A program made the translations under genes and the position numbers. Below are positions 1 through 8,633 of a stretch of DNA of 38,749 bases, piece after piece. Origin of the DNA: Candidatus Methylomirabilota bacterium (GTDB lineage: Bacteria; Methylomirabilota; Methylomirabilia; Methylomirabilales; 2-02-FULL-66-22); assembly GCA_026387775.1 (NCBI GenBank), contig JAPLLC010000012.1, positions 1-38,749 of the forward strand, read 5' to 3'. The stretch's first letter is position 1, and every line of letters begins with the position of its first letter. The notes under the pieces were generated by a model that did no database searches, was not told the origin of the DNA, and saw only the letters and a program-made list of their open reading frames with translations.

Positions 1-2
1 CG

Positions 3-27
3 CAGATGGGCCTTTTTCAGCAGCCTG
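3..27. repeat. Partial copy of the stop-codon-associated palindromic repeat
   Basis: This 25-bp stretch matches the right-hand arm of the repeats at 24108-24141, 16092-16235 and 34555-34724 (core CAGATGGGCC, a T- or G-rich spacer, then CAGC(A/G)GCCTG). The rest of the element would lie beyond the left edge. Read on the minus strand it overlaps the end of lutB and supplies its last residues and TGA stop. The match to the other copies is seen directly; its function is unknown. Confidence 0.75.
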
Positions 28-1447
28 CCTTTCGGGATCGCCACCACCGTCGGAAGTCGGCAGCGAACGCCGGGAACGGCCGGCTCATGGTCCACCGGTT
101 CAACGGAGGCGGCAGCTTCGCGATCCACCCCTCGGAGACCAGGGGGGCCTGCAGCCGCTTGAGGAGCTGCGATCCCACCCGATAGAGCCACGGCGTGCTC
201 ATGGCGGCGGCGCCGATCTGCGCCCCCACCTTCAGGGGATATGGAGCCGTGCGCCCCTCCTGCTCGTCCCCCTCCACCACACGATGGCGCAGGTGCAGGA
301 GGATATCCGTGATGGGAATCTTTACCGGACAGATGTCGTTGCAGGCTCCGCACAGCGTCGAGGCGAAGGGCAGCGCCCCGGCGGCCGCGCCGCCCAGGAT
401 CTGCGGCGCGAACATGGCCCCGGTCGGCCCCGAGATCGGGTAGCCGTAAGTGTAGCCGCCCACACTGTTGTACACGGGGCAGATGTTCAGGCAGGCCCCG
501 CAACGGATGCACAGCGACGTCTCGCGGCACTCCGGAGTCCGCAGGATGCGCGACCGCCCGTTGTCCACCAGCACCAGATGGAACTCCTGCGGTCCCGTCT
601 CTTCCGACGCCCGCGGCAAGCCGCTGATGAACTGGGTGTAGCAGGACAGCTTCTGCCCGGTGGCGCTCCGCGCCAGGAGCTTCAGGAGGACCGTGAGACT
701 CTCCCAGTCCGGCACCACCTTGTCGATGCCGACCACCGCGACGTGGACGGGAGGCACGGTACAACACATCCGCCCGTTGCCCTCGTTAGTGACCGTGATG
801 ACGGTGCCCGTCTCGGCAATCAGGAAGTTGCCCCCCGAGATTCCGAGGTCGGCGGCCAGGAACTCCTCTCGGAGCTTGGCCCGCGCGATCTGGGTCAGAT
901 TCTCGGCCTCCGGCTGCGCGTCCACTCCCAGCTTCTCGCGGAAGAGGTCGGCGATCTCCTCCTTGGAGAGATGGAACGCCGGGACCACAATGTGCGCCGG
1001 CCCCATCCCCTTCAATTGGACGATGTACTCGCCGAGATCGGTCTCCAGCACCCGGATGCCCTCCGCCTCCAGGGCGTGGTTCAGGCCGATCTCCTCGGTG
1101 GCCATGCTCTTGGACTTGACCGCCAGCCGGACACCGTGCCGGCGGGCGATGTCCAGGACGATCCCGCAGGCCGCCGCCGCGTCGGTCGCCCAGTGGACGT
1201 GGCCGCCCGCGGCGGTCACCGCGCGCTCGGCCTGCTCCAGGTAGTGGTCCATGTGCAGGATCGAATGCAGGCGGATGTCGTGACCCGCCTGGCGCAGCAC
1301 CTGCCAGAAGTCGTTCCCCAGGGCCTCCACCAGCGCCGCCCGAGTGCCGAGGAACTTGGCGGTGGCCTTCTGCACCGCCGCGGGCATCTTGGGCGGGACC
1401 TGCTGCGCGTTGGCGCGAAAGTCGATCGAGGCTGGCACCTGGCTCAT
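17..1447 (-). CDS. lutB: LutB-like iron-sulfur lactate oxidation protein (LUD domain + 4Fe-4S)
   Basis: 476 aa. LutB is the iron-sulfur subunit of the LutABC L-lactate dehydrogenase complex, a cytoplasmic system that oxidises lactate to pyruvate. An LUD domain fills about residues 60-300. A ferredoxin-like region follows, with C313-x2-C316-x2-C319-x3-C323-P and C366-x2-C369-x3-C373-P, the expected cluster ligands. The ATG at 1447 overlaps the stop of lutA by 4 bp (ATGA), so the two are translationally coupled; a longer reading frame running into lutA is not the real gene. The extreme C-terminus (AGC then TGA) is encoded by the repeat at 3-27, which is unusual. LutC is not in the window but would be expected just beyond the left edge, downstream. 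The lactate permease upstream supports the substrate. Family call sure; lactate versus a related hydroxy acid is inferred. Confidence 0.93.
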   Translation of the reverse strand: MSQVPASIDFRANAQQVPPKMPAAVQKATAKFLGTRAALVEALGNDFWQVLRQAGHDIRLHSILHMDHYLEQAERAVTAAGGHVHWATDAAAACGIVLDIARRHGVRLAVKSKSMATEEIGLNHALEAEGIRVLETDLGEYIVQLKGMGPAHIVVPAFHLSKEEIADLFREKLGVDAQPEAENLTQIARAKLREEFLAADLGISGGNFLIAETGTVITVTNEGNGRMCCTVPPVHVAVVGIDKVVPDWESLTVLLKLLARSATGQKLSCYTQFISGLPRASEETGPQEFHLVLVDNGRSRILRTPECRETSLCIRCGACLNICPVYNSVGGYTYGYPISGPTGAMFAPQILGGAAAGALPFASTLCGACNDICPVKIPITDILLHLRHRVVEGDEQEGRTAPYPLKVGAQIGAAAMSTPWLYRVGSQLLKRLQAPLVSEGWIAKLPPPLNRWTMSRPFPAFAADFRRWWRSRKAGC

Positions 1448-2184
1448 GACGCCCCCCTCCCCGCCGTCAGCACCTCGATGAGGTGCATGGCCCGCACCGG
1501 CGAGTTTGCTTGCCGGAGGCCGCCCGCGATGTTCATCAGACACCCGGCGTCGCAGGCCACCACCACCTCGGCGCCGCTGGACTCGATGGAGCGGACCTTG
1601 GCCTCCATCATGGCCTTGCTCACCTCGGGGTAGATGACGCTGAACGTCCCACCGAAGCCGCAGCAGGTCTCCTCGCTGGAGAGCGGGATCATCTCCAGCC
1701 CTCGGACCTTGGAGAGGAGCGCCTTCGGCTCCTCCCGCACCCCGAGGCCCCGCAACAGGTGGCAGGAGGCGTGATAGGTGACCTTGTGCGGGAAGGATGC
1801 TCCCACATCGGTCGCCCGGAGCACCCGCACCAGAAACTCCGTGAACTCGAAGGTCCGTTTCCCGACCGCCTCGACCCGGCGCCGCTCCGGCGTCCCCTCC
1901 GGAAAGAGGTGCAGGTAGTGGTGGCGCACCATGTCCACGCACGAGCCGGAGGGCGAGACGATGTACCCGTCGGAGGAGCCGAACGCCTCCAGCCACTTCA
2001 CCGCCATGTCGCGCGCCTGATCCCGGTAGCCGCTGTTGAAGAAGGGCTGGCCGCAACAGGTCTGCGCCTCGGGGAAGGCCACCTGGACCCCCAGCCGCTC
2101 CAGCAGCCCCACCATCCCCGTCAGGACGCCGGGGAAGAACTGTTCGGCTAGACAGGTGATGAAGAGCTGCGCCTTGATCGCCAT
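1444..2184 (-). CDS. lutA: LutA-like (Fe-S)-binding lactate oxidation protein (CCG domains)
   Basis: 246 aa, the normal length for LutA. It carries the two cysteine-rich CCG domains that hold Fe-S or heterodisulfide-type clusters: C11, C43-C44-G and C82 in the first half, C141, C174-C175-G and C211-x3-C215 in the second. No transmembrane segment is seen, so it is cytoplasmic. It would act with LutB, and with a LutC outside the window, in oxidation of L-lactate to pyruvate. GlcF/GlpC-like proteins share the CCG domain, but the short two-domain form directly upstream of a LUD/ferredoxin protein fits LutA best. It follows lctP by about 110 bp and overlaps lutB by 4 bp, giving the operon order permease, lutA, lutB. 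Confidence 0.93.
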   Translation of the reverse strand: MAIKAQLFITCLAEQFFPGVLTGMVGLLERLGVQVAFPEAQTCCGQPFFNSGYRDQARDMAVKWLEAFGSSDGYIVSPSGSCVDMVRHHYLHLFPEGTPERRRVEAVGKRTFEFTEFLVRVLRATDVGASFPHKVTYHASCHLLRGLGVREEPKALLSKVRGLEMIPLSSEETCCGFGGTFSVIYPEVSKAMMEAKVRSIESSGAEVVVACDAGCLMNIAGGLRQANSPVRAMHLIEVLTAGRGAS

Positions 2185-2296
2185 ACCGACCCTTCCTTCG
2201 CATTCGCCGTCACGAGCGCACGCGCCGGCTGCCGGAAACCGTTATGGAGAGACGACAGGGAGGGGCGGTCGACCGCCGCCCCTCCCGGCCTGGAGA

Positions 2297-4096
<1,800 letters not shown>

Positions 4097-4115
4097 TCGG
4101 ACCCTCCTTACGCAG

Positions 4116-4133
4116 GTGGTCGTCGGTGACCAC
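4116..4133. promoter_or_regulatory. Candidate operator palindrome upstream of lctP
   Basis: Perfect inverted repeat GTGGTC-N6-GACCAC, 20-37 bases upstream of the lctP start codon. FadR/GntR-type lactate regulators such as LldR bind TGGT-n-ACCA type sites, so the form fits, but no such regulator is encoded next to it. It could equally be a hairpin in the leader RNA. The palindrome is seen; the role is inferred. Confidence 0.3.
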
Positions 4134-4156
4134 GGTGTGGAGACGCGATCGACACA

Positions 4157-4216
4157 TCAGTGATCGCTTGGCACTCCGATCTTGGGGAACCGGAAGGCGC
4201 CGTGCCTCAGTGATCG
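4157..4216. repeat. Direct repeat pair TCAGTGATCG-(n)-TGGC upstream of lctP
   Basis: TCAGTGATCGCTTGGC starts at 4157 and TCAGTGATCGGCTGGC at 4207, exactly 50 bp apart, close to five helical turns. The second copy overlaps the stop codon of the small reading frame at 4207-4281. The pair may be binding sites for a regulator of the lactate operon or the trace of a local duplication. Confidence 0.4.
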
Positions 4217-4281
4217 GCTGGCGCCCGCGGGTGTCGCGTGCAGTGTGCCGGGGAGCGAGCCCGCGGAGTTGGCCGTGTCAT
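4207..4281 (-). CDS. Possible 24-codon leader ORF upstream of lctP
   Basis: The frame is short (24 aa, rich in Arg and Pro, no known motif), but its ATG at 4281 has an excellent Shine-Dalgarno (AAAGGAG, 6 nt spacing) in otherwise empty intergenic DNA. It ends 110 bp before the lctP start. A competing frame starting a few bases upstream (an ATG inside the Shine-Dalgarno region) gives about 46 aa with a poorer ribosome site. It could be a regulatory leader peptide, a small protein, or chance. Seen: start signal and frame. Function unknown. Confidence 0.3.
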   Translation of the reverse strand: MTRPTPRARSPAHCTRHPRAPADH

Positions 4282-4560
4282 CGGGATCTCCTTTCATGAG
4301 AAGCCGGAAAGGTGGATCTGGCGAACGTGCCGAATCGCCTGCGCGTGATCTGCGGGACAGAATCGCTGGATTGCCGGATGAGGAAGGAATGGAGCGAAGA
4401 GGACCCCGCCCGAGTTCCGCAGAACTCTGGAGGAGCCCCCTCCGCCCCCGGTCATGAGCAAAGGCGGGCCAGGTGGAACCCGATACAGGACAACAGGTCC
4501 AGGCCACGGATCAGCCCTCCGCAGAGGTTGCCGATCGCTGTCACTGAAAACGTGCGTGTC

Positions 4561-6309
4561 CTACCGAACGGCCGCCGGCTCCTTCACGGGCGCATCCGCC
4601 GGCAGGTCAATCACCGGCTCGCGCTCCACGATCTTGTCGATGGAGACGCCCATGGCCGCGTCGGTCTCCCGCTCGATGCGGACCTCCACCAATGCGGGCA
4701 CCTTCAGCCGGTTGGACTGCTCCACCGCCCAGGCCAGGGCCGCCTTGATGTCCTCGGGCTTGTCCACCCGCTTGCCCAGGGCGCCGAAGGACTCCATGAG
4801 CTTCACGAAGTCCGGCCCGAACCCATCCCGGTAGCCGATGTTCACGCCGTAGTTCATATCGTAGACGTACTTGGAGGGCTGCCGGATGAGCCCGAGGTAG
4901 CCGTTGTTCAGGAGCAGCATCACGTAGGGCACGTTGTGCTCGACGGCCGTGGCCAGGTCCCCCAGCATGAACTGGAAGCCGTAGTCACCCACGATCCCCA
5001 CGACTTGGGCGTTCGGCTTCGCCAACTTCATGCCGAGACACGTCGGCACCTCCCAGCCCAGCGGCCCGGCTTGACCGCAGCAGAAATAGGTCTCGGGCTT
5101 CTGGATCTCCTGGAACTGCCCCGACCAGATCTGCGTCAGGCTGATGGCGGTCACGAAGACCGTGTCCGGGTCGAAAAACTCGTTGACCTCCTTGAAGACC
5201 CGCATGGGTTTGATGGGAACGTTGTCGAAGTCCATCTTGCGGAGGAAGCGCCGCTTGTAGTCCGCCGCTTTCTTCGACCAGTCGCTCGAGGAGCGCTTCG
5301 GCGTCATCTCCTTGGCCACACGGACCAGGGCCTCCACGGCCAGCTTGGCGTCAGATACGATTCCGAGATCCGGCGGGAAGACCTTGCCCAGTTGGGTCGG
5401 CTCGATGTCGATGTGGATGAACTTCCGCTCGCCGCGATAGACCGTGAGGTCGCCGGTGTGCCGGTCCGCGAAGCGGTTCCCGATCGAGAGGACCAGGTCC
5501 GACTCCAGGAACAGCTTGTTGCCCGCGCGCGTGTTCGTCTGGCATCCCACCCGGCCGCCGTAGAGCGGATGGTTGAAGCCGATCCCTCCCTCGGCCATGT
5601 AGGTCGGGATGACCGGGATCTGCAGGTATTCGGCCAGCTGCACGAAGGTGTCCCAAGCGCGGGCGCGCATCACACCGCCGCCCATCATCAGGATCGGCCG
5701 CTCGGCCTTGAGCAGCATCTCCATCGCCCGTCGGATCTTCCGGATATCCGGCGCCGCCTTCGTCACCTCGAGCGGCGCATCGATGTCCGGGTCGTACTCC
5801 ACTTCGCCTCGCTGCACGTCCAGTGGCAGGTCGATCAGCACCGGGCCCGGCCGCCCCTCGCGGGCGATCCGGAACGCCTCGCGGAAGACGTTGGGGATCT
5901 GGGCCGTCTCCAGGACGCAGTAGCTCTTCTTGACCACCGGCTTCACGATCTCGGCGATGTTGACCCCCTGGAAGGGCTCCTTGTGCATGATGCTCTTCAG
6001 CACCTGGCCGGTGATGCACACGATGGGGATGGAGTCGCCTTGGCAGGTATAGAGGCCCGTCACCATGTTCGTGCCGGCCGGGCCGGAGGTCCCGATGGCC
6101 ACCCCGACCTTCCCCGTGGCTCGCGCCCAGCCGTCCGCGGCGTGGGTTGCCCCCTCCTCGTGCCGCATGGTCAAGTGCTTGATCTTGGTCGATTTCGAGA
6201 GCGACTTGTACAGGGGCAGGATCGCCGCGCCGGGGATCCCGAAGCAGACGTCCACCCCTTCGCTCTCCAGGATCTTCACGACCGCGTCCATCACCGGCAT
6301 CTTCGGCAT
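4561..6309 (-). CDS. gcl: Glyoxylate carboligase-type ThDP enzyme (tartronate-semialdehyde synthase)
   Basis: 582 aa, close to the family's roughly 590. The enzyme joins two glyoxylates to tartronate semialdehyde plus CO2, using ThDP, Mg and a structural FAD. The pyrimidine-binding domain is at 1-170, the central domain about 190-345, and the ThDP domain follows with GDYGFQF at 441-447 and N468-N469. Similarity to E. coli Gcl as I remember it runs the whole length, for example GIPGAAI, HIDIEPTQLG, LRK-DFDNVP-KP and CGQAGPLGW. Oddity: residue 51, Val in E. coli Gcl (the hallmark of the family), is Glu here (RHEEGATH). The ATG at 6309 has an AAGGAGG site. The IclR gene lies 52 bp upstream, so the two are probably co-transcribed. 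A tartronate-semialdehyde-reductase-like gene is at 25574-26482. Acetolactate synthase is less likely on sequence. Confidence 0.85.
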   Translation of the reverse strand: MPKMPVMDAVVKILESEGVDVCFGIPGAAILPLYKSLSKSTKIKHLTMRHEEGATHAADGWARATGKVGVAIGTSGPAGTNMVTGLYTCQGDSIPIVCITGQVLKSIMHKEPFQGVNIAEIVKPVVKKSYCVLETAQIPNVFREAFRIAREGRPGPVLIDLPLDVQRGEVEYDPDIDAPLEVTKAAPDIRKIRRAMEMLLKAERPILMMGGGVMRARAWDTFVQLAEYLQIPVIPTYMAEGGIGFNHPLYGGRVGCQTNTRAGNKLFLESDLVLSIGNRFADRHTGDLTVYRGERKFIHIDIEPTQLGKVFPPDLGIVSDAKLAVEALVRVAKEMTPKRSSSDWSKKAADYKRRFLRKMDFDNVPIKPMRVFKEVNEFFDPDTVFVTAISLTQIWSGQFQEIQKPETYFCCGQAGPLGWEVPTCLGMKLAKPNAQVVGIVGDYGFQFMLGDLATAVEHNVPYVMLLLNNGYLGLIRQPSKYVYDMNYGVNIGYRDGFGPDFVKLMESFGALGKRVDKPEDIKAALAWAVEQSNRLKVPALVEVRIERETDAAMGVSIDKIVEREPVIDLPADAPVKEPAAVR

Positions 6310-6361
6310 GGGGACCTCCTTGTCTCTGTGAATGAGTCCGTTACTGACGCCCTGCCGAGCC

Positions 6362-7159
6362 TTACGAAGGCACCGCGGCGCACCCGAGCTGCGCCGAGAC
6401 TTCCCGAGCGATCCGGCAGACGATGGGAATCAACTCCTCCAGCCGCGCCGGGGTCAGGCGCAGCGTCGGCCCCGACACGCTGAGGGCCGCCTCCACCCGA
6501 CACGAAGCGTTGCGCAGCGGGGCGGCGATGCAACAGCCCCCCTCCTCGCACTCCTCGCGGTCCAGGGCATACCCCTGCCCGCGGATCTTCAGCAGCTCGC
6601 GGCGGAGCTGCGGGATGGAGGTGACCGTGTGCTTGGTCAGGGCCTCCAGCGGTCCGTGCCCCAGCAGCGCGTCCACCTCCGCCTTGGGCTTGTCGGCCAG
6701 GATGACCTTCCCCACCGCGGTGCAGTGGAGCGGCGCCCGGCGCCCGATCCTGGAGAAGATTCGCAGGCTCTGGGGAGTCTCCACCTTGTCCAGGTAGAGC
6801 GCCTCGCGCCCGTCTCGGACCACCAGGTTGGCGGTCTCGCCCGTCTCCTGCCCCAGCCGCTCCAGGCCCGGCCGCACGACGCGGCGCAGATCCATCTGCG
6901 CAAGATAGGATTCTGCCAGGTGAAACGCCTTGGCCCCCAGCGCGTAGCGGCCGGTGTCGGGATTCTGGCGGGCATACCCATGCACGACCAAAGTGGCAAG
7001 GAGGCGGTGGGCGGTGCTGACGTGGAGGCCGACCCGCTTGCTCAGCTCGGCGACGCCGACCTCACCCCGGCTGTCCCCGAGGGCGTCCAGTAGCGTGAGC
7101 GCCCGCACCACCGACTGGACGGTCTCGCTCTGCCGCTCACCGTTCCGCCGCCGTCCCAT
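6362..7159 (-). CDS. IclR-family transcriptional regulator
   Basis: 265 aa, normal IclR length. A winged helix-turn-helix fills about residues 14-75 (core SKRVGLHVSTAHRLLATLV), and the IclR effector-binding domain about 85-255, with the typical D-x-EE-x5-C-x-AAP segment around residue 205. It is a DNA-binding repressor or activator responding to a small acid. In E. coli the glyoxylate regulon is controlled by an IclR-type protein (AllR), so control of the adjacent gcl by this one is reasonable inference. Its upstream region has a TTGACA promoter and an IclR-like operator (7260-7311), suggesting autoregulation and co-regulation of gcl, 52 bp downstream. Confidence 0.9.
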   Translation of the reverse strand: MGRRRNGERQSETVQSVVRALTLLDALGDSRGEVGVAELSKRVGLHVSTAHRLLATLVVHGYARQNPDTGRYALGAKAFHLAESYLAQMDLRRVVRPGLERLGQETGETANLVVRDGREALYLDKVETPQSLRIFSRIGRRAPLHCTAVGKVILADKPKAEVDALLGHGPLEALTKHTVTSIPQLRRELLKIRGQGYALDREECEEGGCCIAAPLRNASCRVEAALSVSGPTLRLTPARLEELIPIVCRIAREVSAQLGCAAVPS

Positions 7160-7259
7160 ACGTCCCTCGCCTGGGCTTTCACCCGGTTTCCGAGCCGTTC
7201 GGAAAGGAGATCGTCGTGCAACCGGGCCGTCGTTCCGAGCAGGAGAAATTATCGCCTGT

Positions 7260-7311
7260 CGGAAACGAATTTTGCGATGTGAACTTACAGAAACCCTTCG
7301 GCAGTTGTCAA
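7260..7311 (-). promoter_or_regulatory. Promoter and IclR-type operator candidate for the iclR-gcl unit
   Basis: On the minus strand there is a perfect -35 TTGACA (7306-7311), a 16-nt spacer and a -10-like TGTAAG (7284-7289). Just downstream, 7260-7276 reads CGnAAA-N5-TTTnCG, which resembles the IclR-family consensus GGAAA-N5-TTTCC and would overlap the transcription start. The surrounding DNA is clearly richer in A/T than the genes. The leader to the iclR ATG would be about 115 nt. Motifs are seen; repression is inferred. Confidence 0.5.
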
Positions 7312-7338
7312 GGGGTTCCTTGCCTTGGGCAGGATAAC

Positions 7339-7375
7339 CGGGCGATCCCCGTCTCTCTCGATCGGGGATCGCCCG
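7339..7375 (-). terminator. Strong hairpin downstream of the pdxA-like gene
   Basis: Perfect 12-bp inverted repeat (CGGGCGATCCCC with its complement) around a 13-nt loop, 46 bp past the stop of the gene at 7421-8464. There is no U-run after it, so it is either a non-canonical terminator or an mRNA 3'-stabilising hairpin at the end of the operon. Confidence 0.5.
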
Positions 7376-7420
7376 ACGCTTCTGACGGCGGGAGAGAATC
7401 GTCGTCTCGACCGCGCCCTG

Positions 7421-8464
7421 TCAAGCGAAGAGGCCGACCTTGCGCCCCTGGGCGAGCTTGATGGCCACGTCGATGGCGTCCAGCATGCTGTCGTATGCCG
7501 CCGTGCCCTTGCCGGCCTTCCCGAAGGCGGTCCCGTGATCCACCGACGTGCGGATGATGGGCAGCCCCAGGGTCACGTTCACTCCGCTCATCGAGGTCCA
7601 CTTCTGGGCGGTCTTGTCGAAGGTGAACCCCAGGGTCTTCAGGGGGATGTGCCCCTGATCGTGGTACATGCAGACCACGATGTCGTAGAGACCGCCGCGC
7701 GCCCGCCCGAAGACCGTGTCCGGAGCGATCGGGCCGTCCACCGCGATCCCTTCGGCGCGCGCCTCTTCGATAGCGGGAATGATCTCCTTGATCTCCTCGT
7801 CGCCGAAGAGGCCGTGCTCCCCGGCGTGGGGATTGAGACCGGCCACGGCGATCTTCGGCTCCGCGATCCCCAGCGCCTTCAGCGCCCGGTGCGCCAGTCG
7901 GATCACGGCGAGGACTCGCGGCTTCTTGGTCCGCTCGATCGCCTGGCGGAGCGAGACATGCGTGGACACGTGGACCACGCGCAGATCCTCGCCGATGAGC
8001 ATCATCGCGTAGTCCTTGGTGTTCGTCAGAACGGCAAAGATCTCCGTGTGGCCCGGGTGGGGGCAGCCGGCCTGGTTGATGGACTCCTTGTGGATCGGCC
8101 CGGTCACCACCGCGTCGATCTCCTTCGCCAAGGCCATGGCAATCCCCTTCTCGATGTACTCCACCGAGGCCTTGCCGCACATCGGGCTCACCTTGCCGTA
8201 CGCGTGCTTGGCCATCTCCACGTTGTGGAGATCCAAGAGGTCCAGCGTCCCCACCGTGAAGCGCGCCTTGGCGAGCGTCGCGACGGGGTGGAGCGTCAGC
8301 GGCAGCTTCGTGATCCGGAGCGCATCCGCCATCACGTTCCGGTCGCCGATGACAAAGGGACGGGCCCGCTCGTAGACGGACGTTTCCGCCAGCGCCTTGG
8401 CCGCGATCTCCGGCCCGATGCTGGCCGGGTCTCCCATCGTGATTCCCAGAATCGGTCGATCCAT
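7421..8464 (-). CDS. pdxA: PdxA-family 4-phospho-hydroxyacid dehydrogenase (PdxA/PdxA2)
   Basis: 347 aa from the ATG at 8464, which has a GGAAGGAG ribosome site; a start seven codons earlier lacks one. PdxA oxidises 4-phosphohydroxy-L-threonine in vitamin B6 synthesis; PdxA2 paralogues oxidise 4-phospho-threonate or -erythronate in acid-sugar catabolism. Conserved features: ITMGDPASIGPE at the N-terminus, TGPIHKESI, PGHTE, NPHAGEHGLFGDEE and YHDQGH, which include the three His metal ligands of the family. As the last gene of a catabolic run (SAF-domain dehydrogenase, SDR, amidohydrolase, tartrate-type dehydrogenase), a PdxA2 role is more likely than B6 synthesis. However, no DUF1537 kinase that would make its phosphorylated substrate is in the window. 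Confidence 0.88.
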   Translation of the reverse strand: MDRPILGITMGDPASIGPEIAAKALAETSVYERARPFVIGDRNVMADALRITKLPLTLHPVATLAKARFTVGTLDLLDLHNVEMAKHAYGKVSPMCGKASVEYIEKGIAMALAKEIDAVVTGPIHKESINQAGCPHPGHTEIFAVLTNTKDYAMMLIGEDLRVVHVSTHVSLRQAIERTKKPRVLAVIRLAHRALKALGIAEPKIAVAGLNPHAGEHGLFGDEEIKEIIPAIEEARAEGIAVDGPIAPDTVFGRARGGLYDIVVCMYHDQGHIPLKTLGFTFDKTAQKWTSMSGVNVTLGLPIIRTSVDHGTAFGKAGKGTAAYDSMLDAIDVAIKLAQGRKVGLFA

Positions 8465-8525
8465 TATCGCACTCCTTCCGTGCAAGGTGTAATAGCGCTA
8501 GATTCCATACCCCTGTTCTTCGATT

Positions 8526-8559
8526 CTCCCCTTTGCCAAAGAGGGGTCAGGGGGGATTT
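8526..8559. repeat. C/G-rich intergenic hairpin repeat
   Basis: Between the pdxA-like and tartrate-dehydrogenase-like genes, a CCCCTTTGCC...GAGGGG hairpin (8528-8546) is followed by a GGGGGG-ATTT tail. This form (CCCCTTTGCCAAAGGGG beside ATCCCCCC) is a dispersed intergenic repeat that I recall from many bacterial genomes. Only one copy is present here, so repeat status rests on that memory. Confidence 0.4.
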
Positions 8560-8633
8560 CTCTTTCAACTGAAGGGGGGATGAATTAGCGCCGGTGCGCC
8601 CCTGCCCAGTGGACGTGTAGCCGCGGGTCGTCC

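Larger units (their letters stand above)
4097..4560. other. Intergenic region between gcl and lctP
   Basis: 464 bp without a supported full-length gene. It holds the palindrome at 4116-4133, the direct repeat pair at 4157-4216 and the small frame at 4207-4281. I could not pick out a convincing sigma70 promoter or a terminator. A 116-codon minus-strand frame (4157-4507) has no protein-like features and no ribosome site. Confidence 0.6.

Noticed and set aside
17-2203. A single 728-codon minus-strand frame covering lutA and lutB
   Set aside because: Its first third is lutA read in the wrong frame (Gly/Arg-rich, no domain). The ATGA overlap at 1444-1447 and both domain signatures show two genes.
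4157-4507. 116-codon minus-strand frame upstream of lctP
   Set aside because: No ribosome site at its start and no protein-like pattern; the shorter frame at 4207-4281 has the better start signal, and even that is uncertain.
4561-6309. Acetolactate synthase (IlvB) as the identity of the ThDP enzyme
   Set aside because: End-to-end motifs match glyoxylate carboligase better and there is no IlvN or other branched-chain gene nearby; kept as an alternative because of Glu51.
7421-8464. Vitamin B6 biosynthesis role for the PdxA-like gene
   Set aside because: No other B6 or ksgA-type neighbours; the operon is catabolic. Not excluded by sequence.
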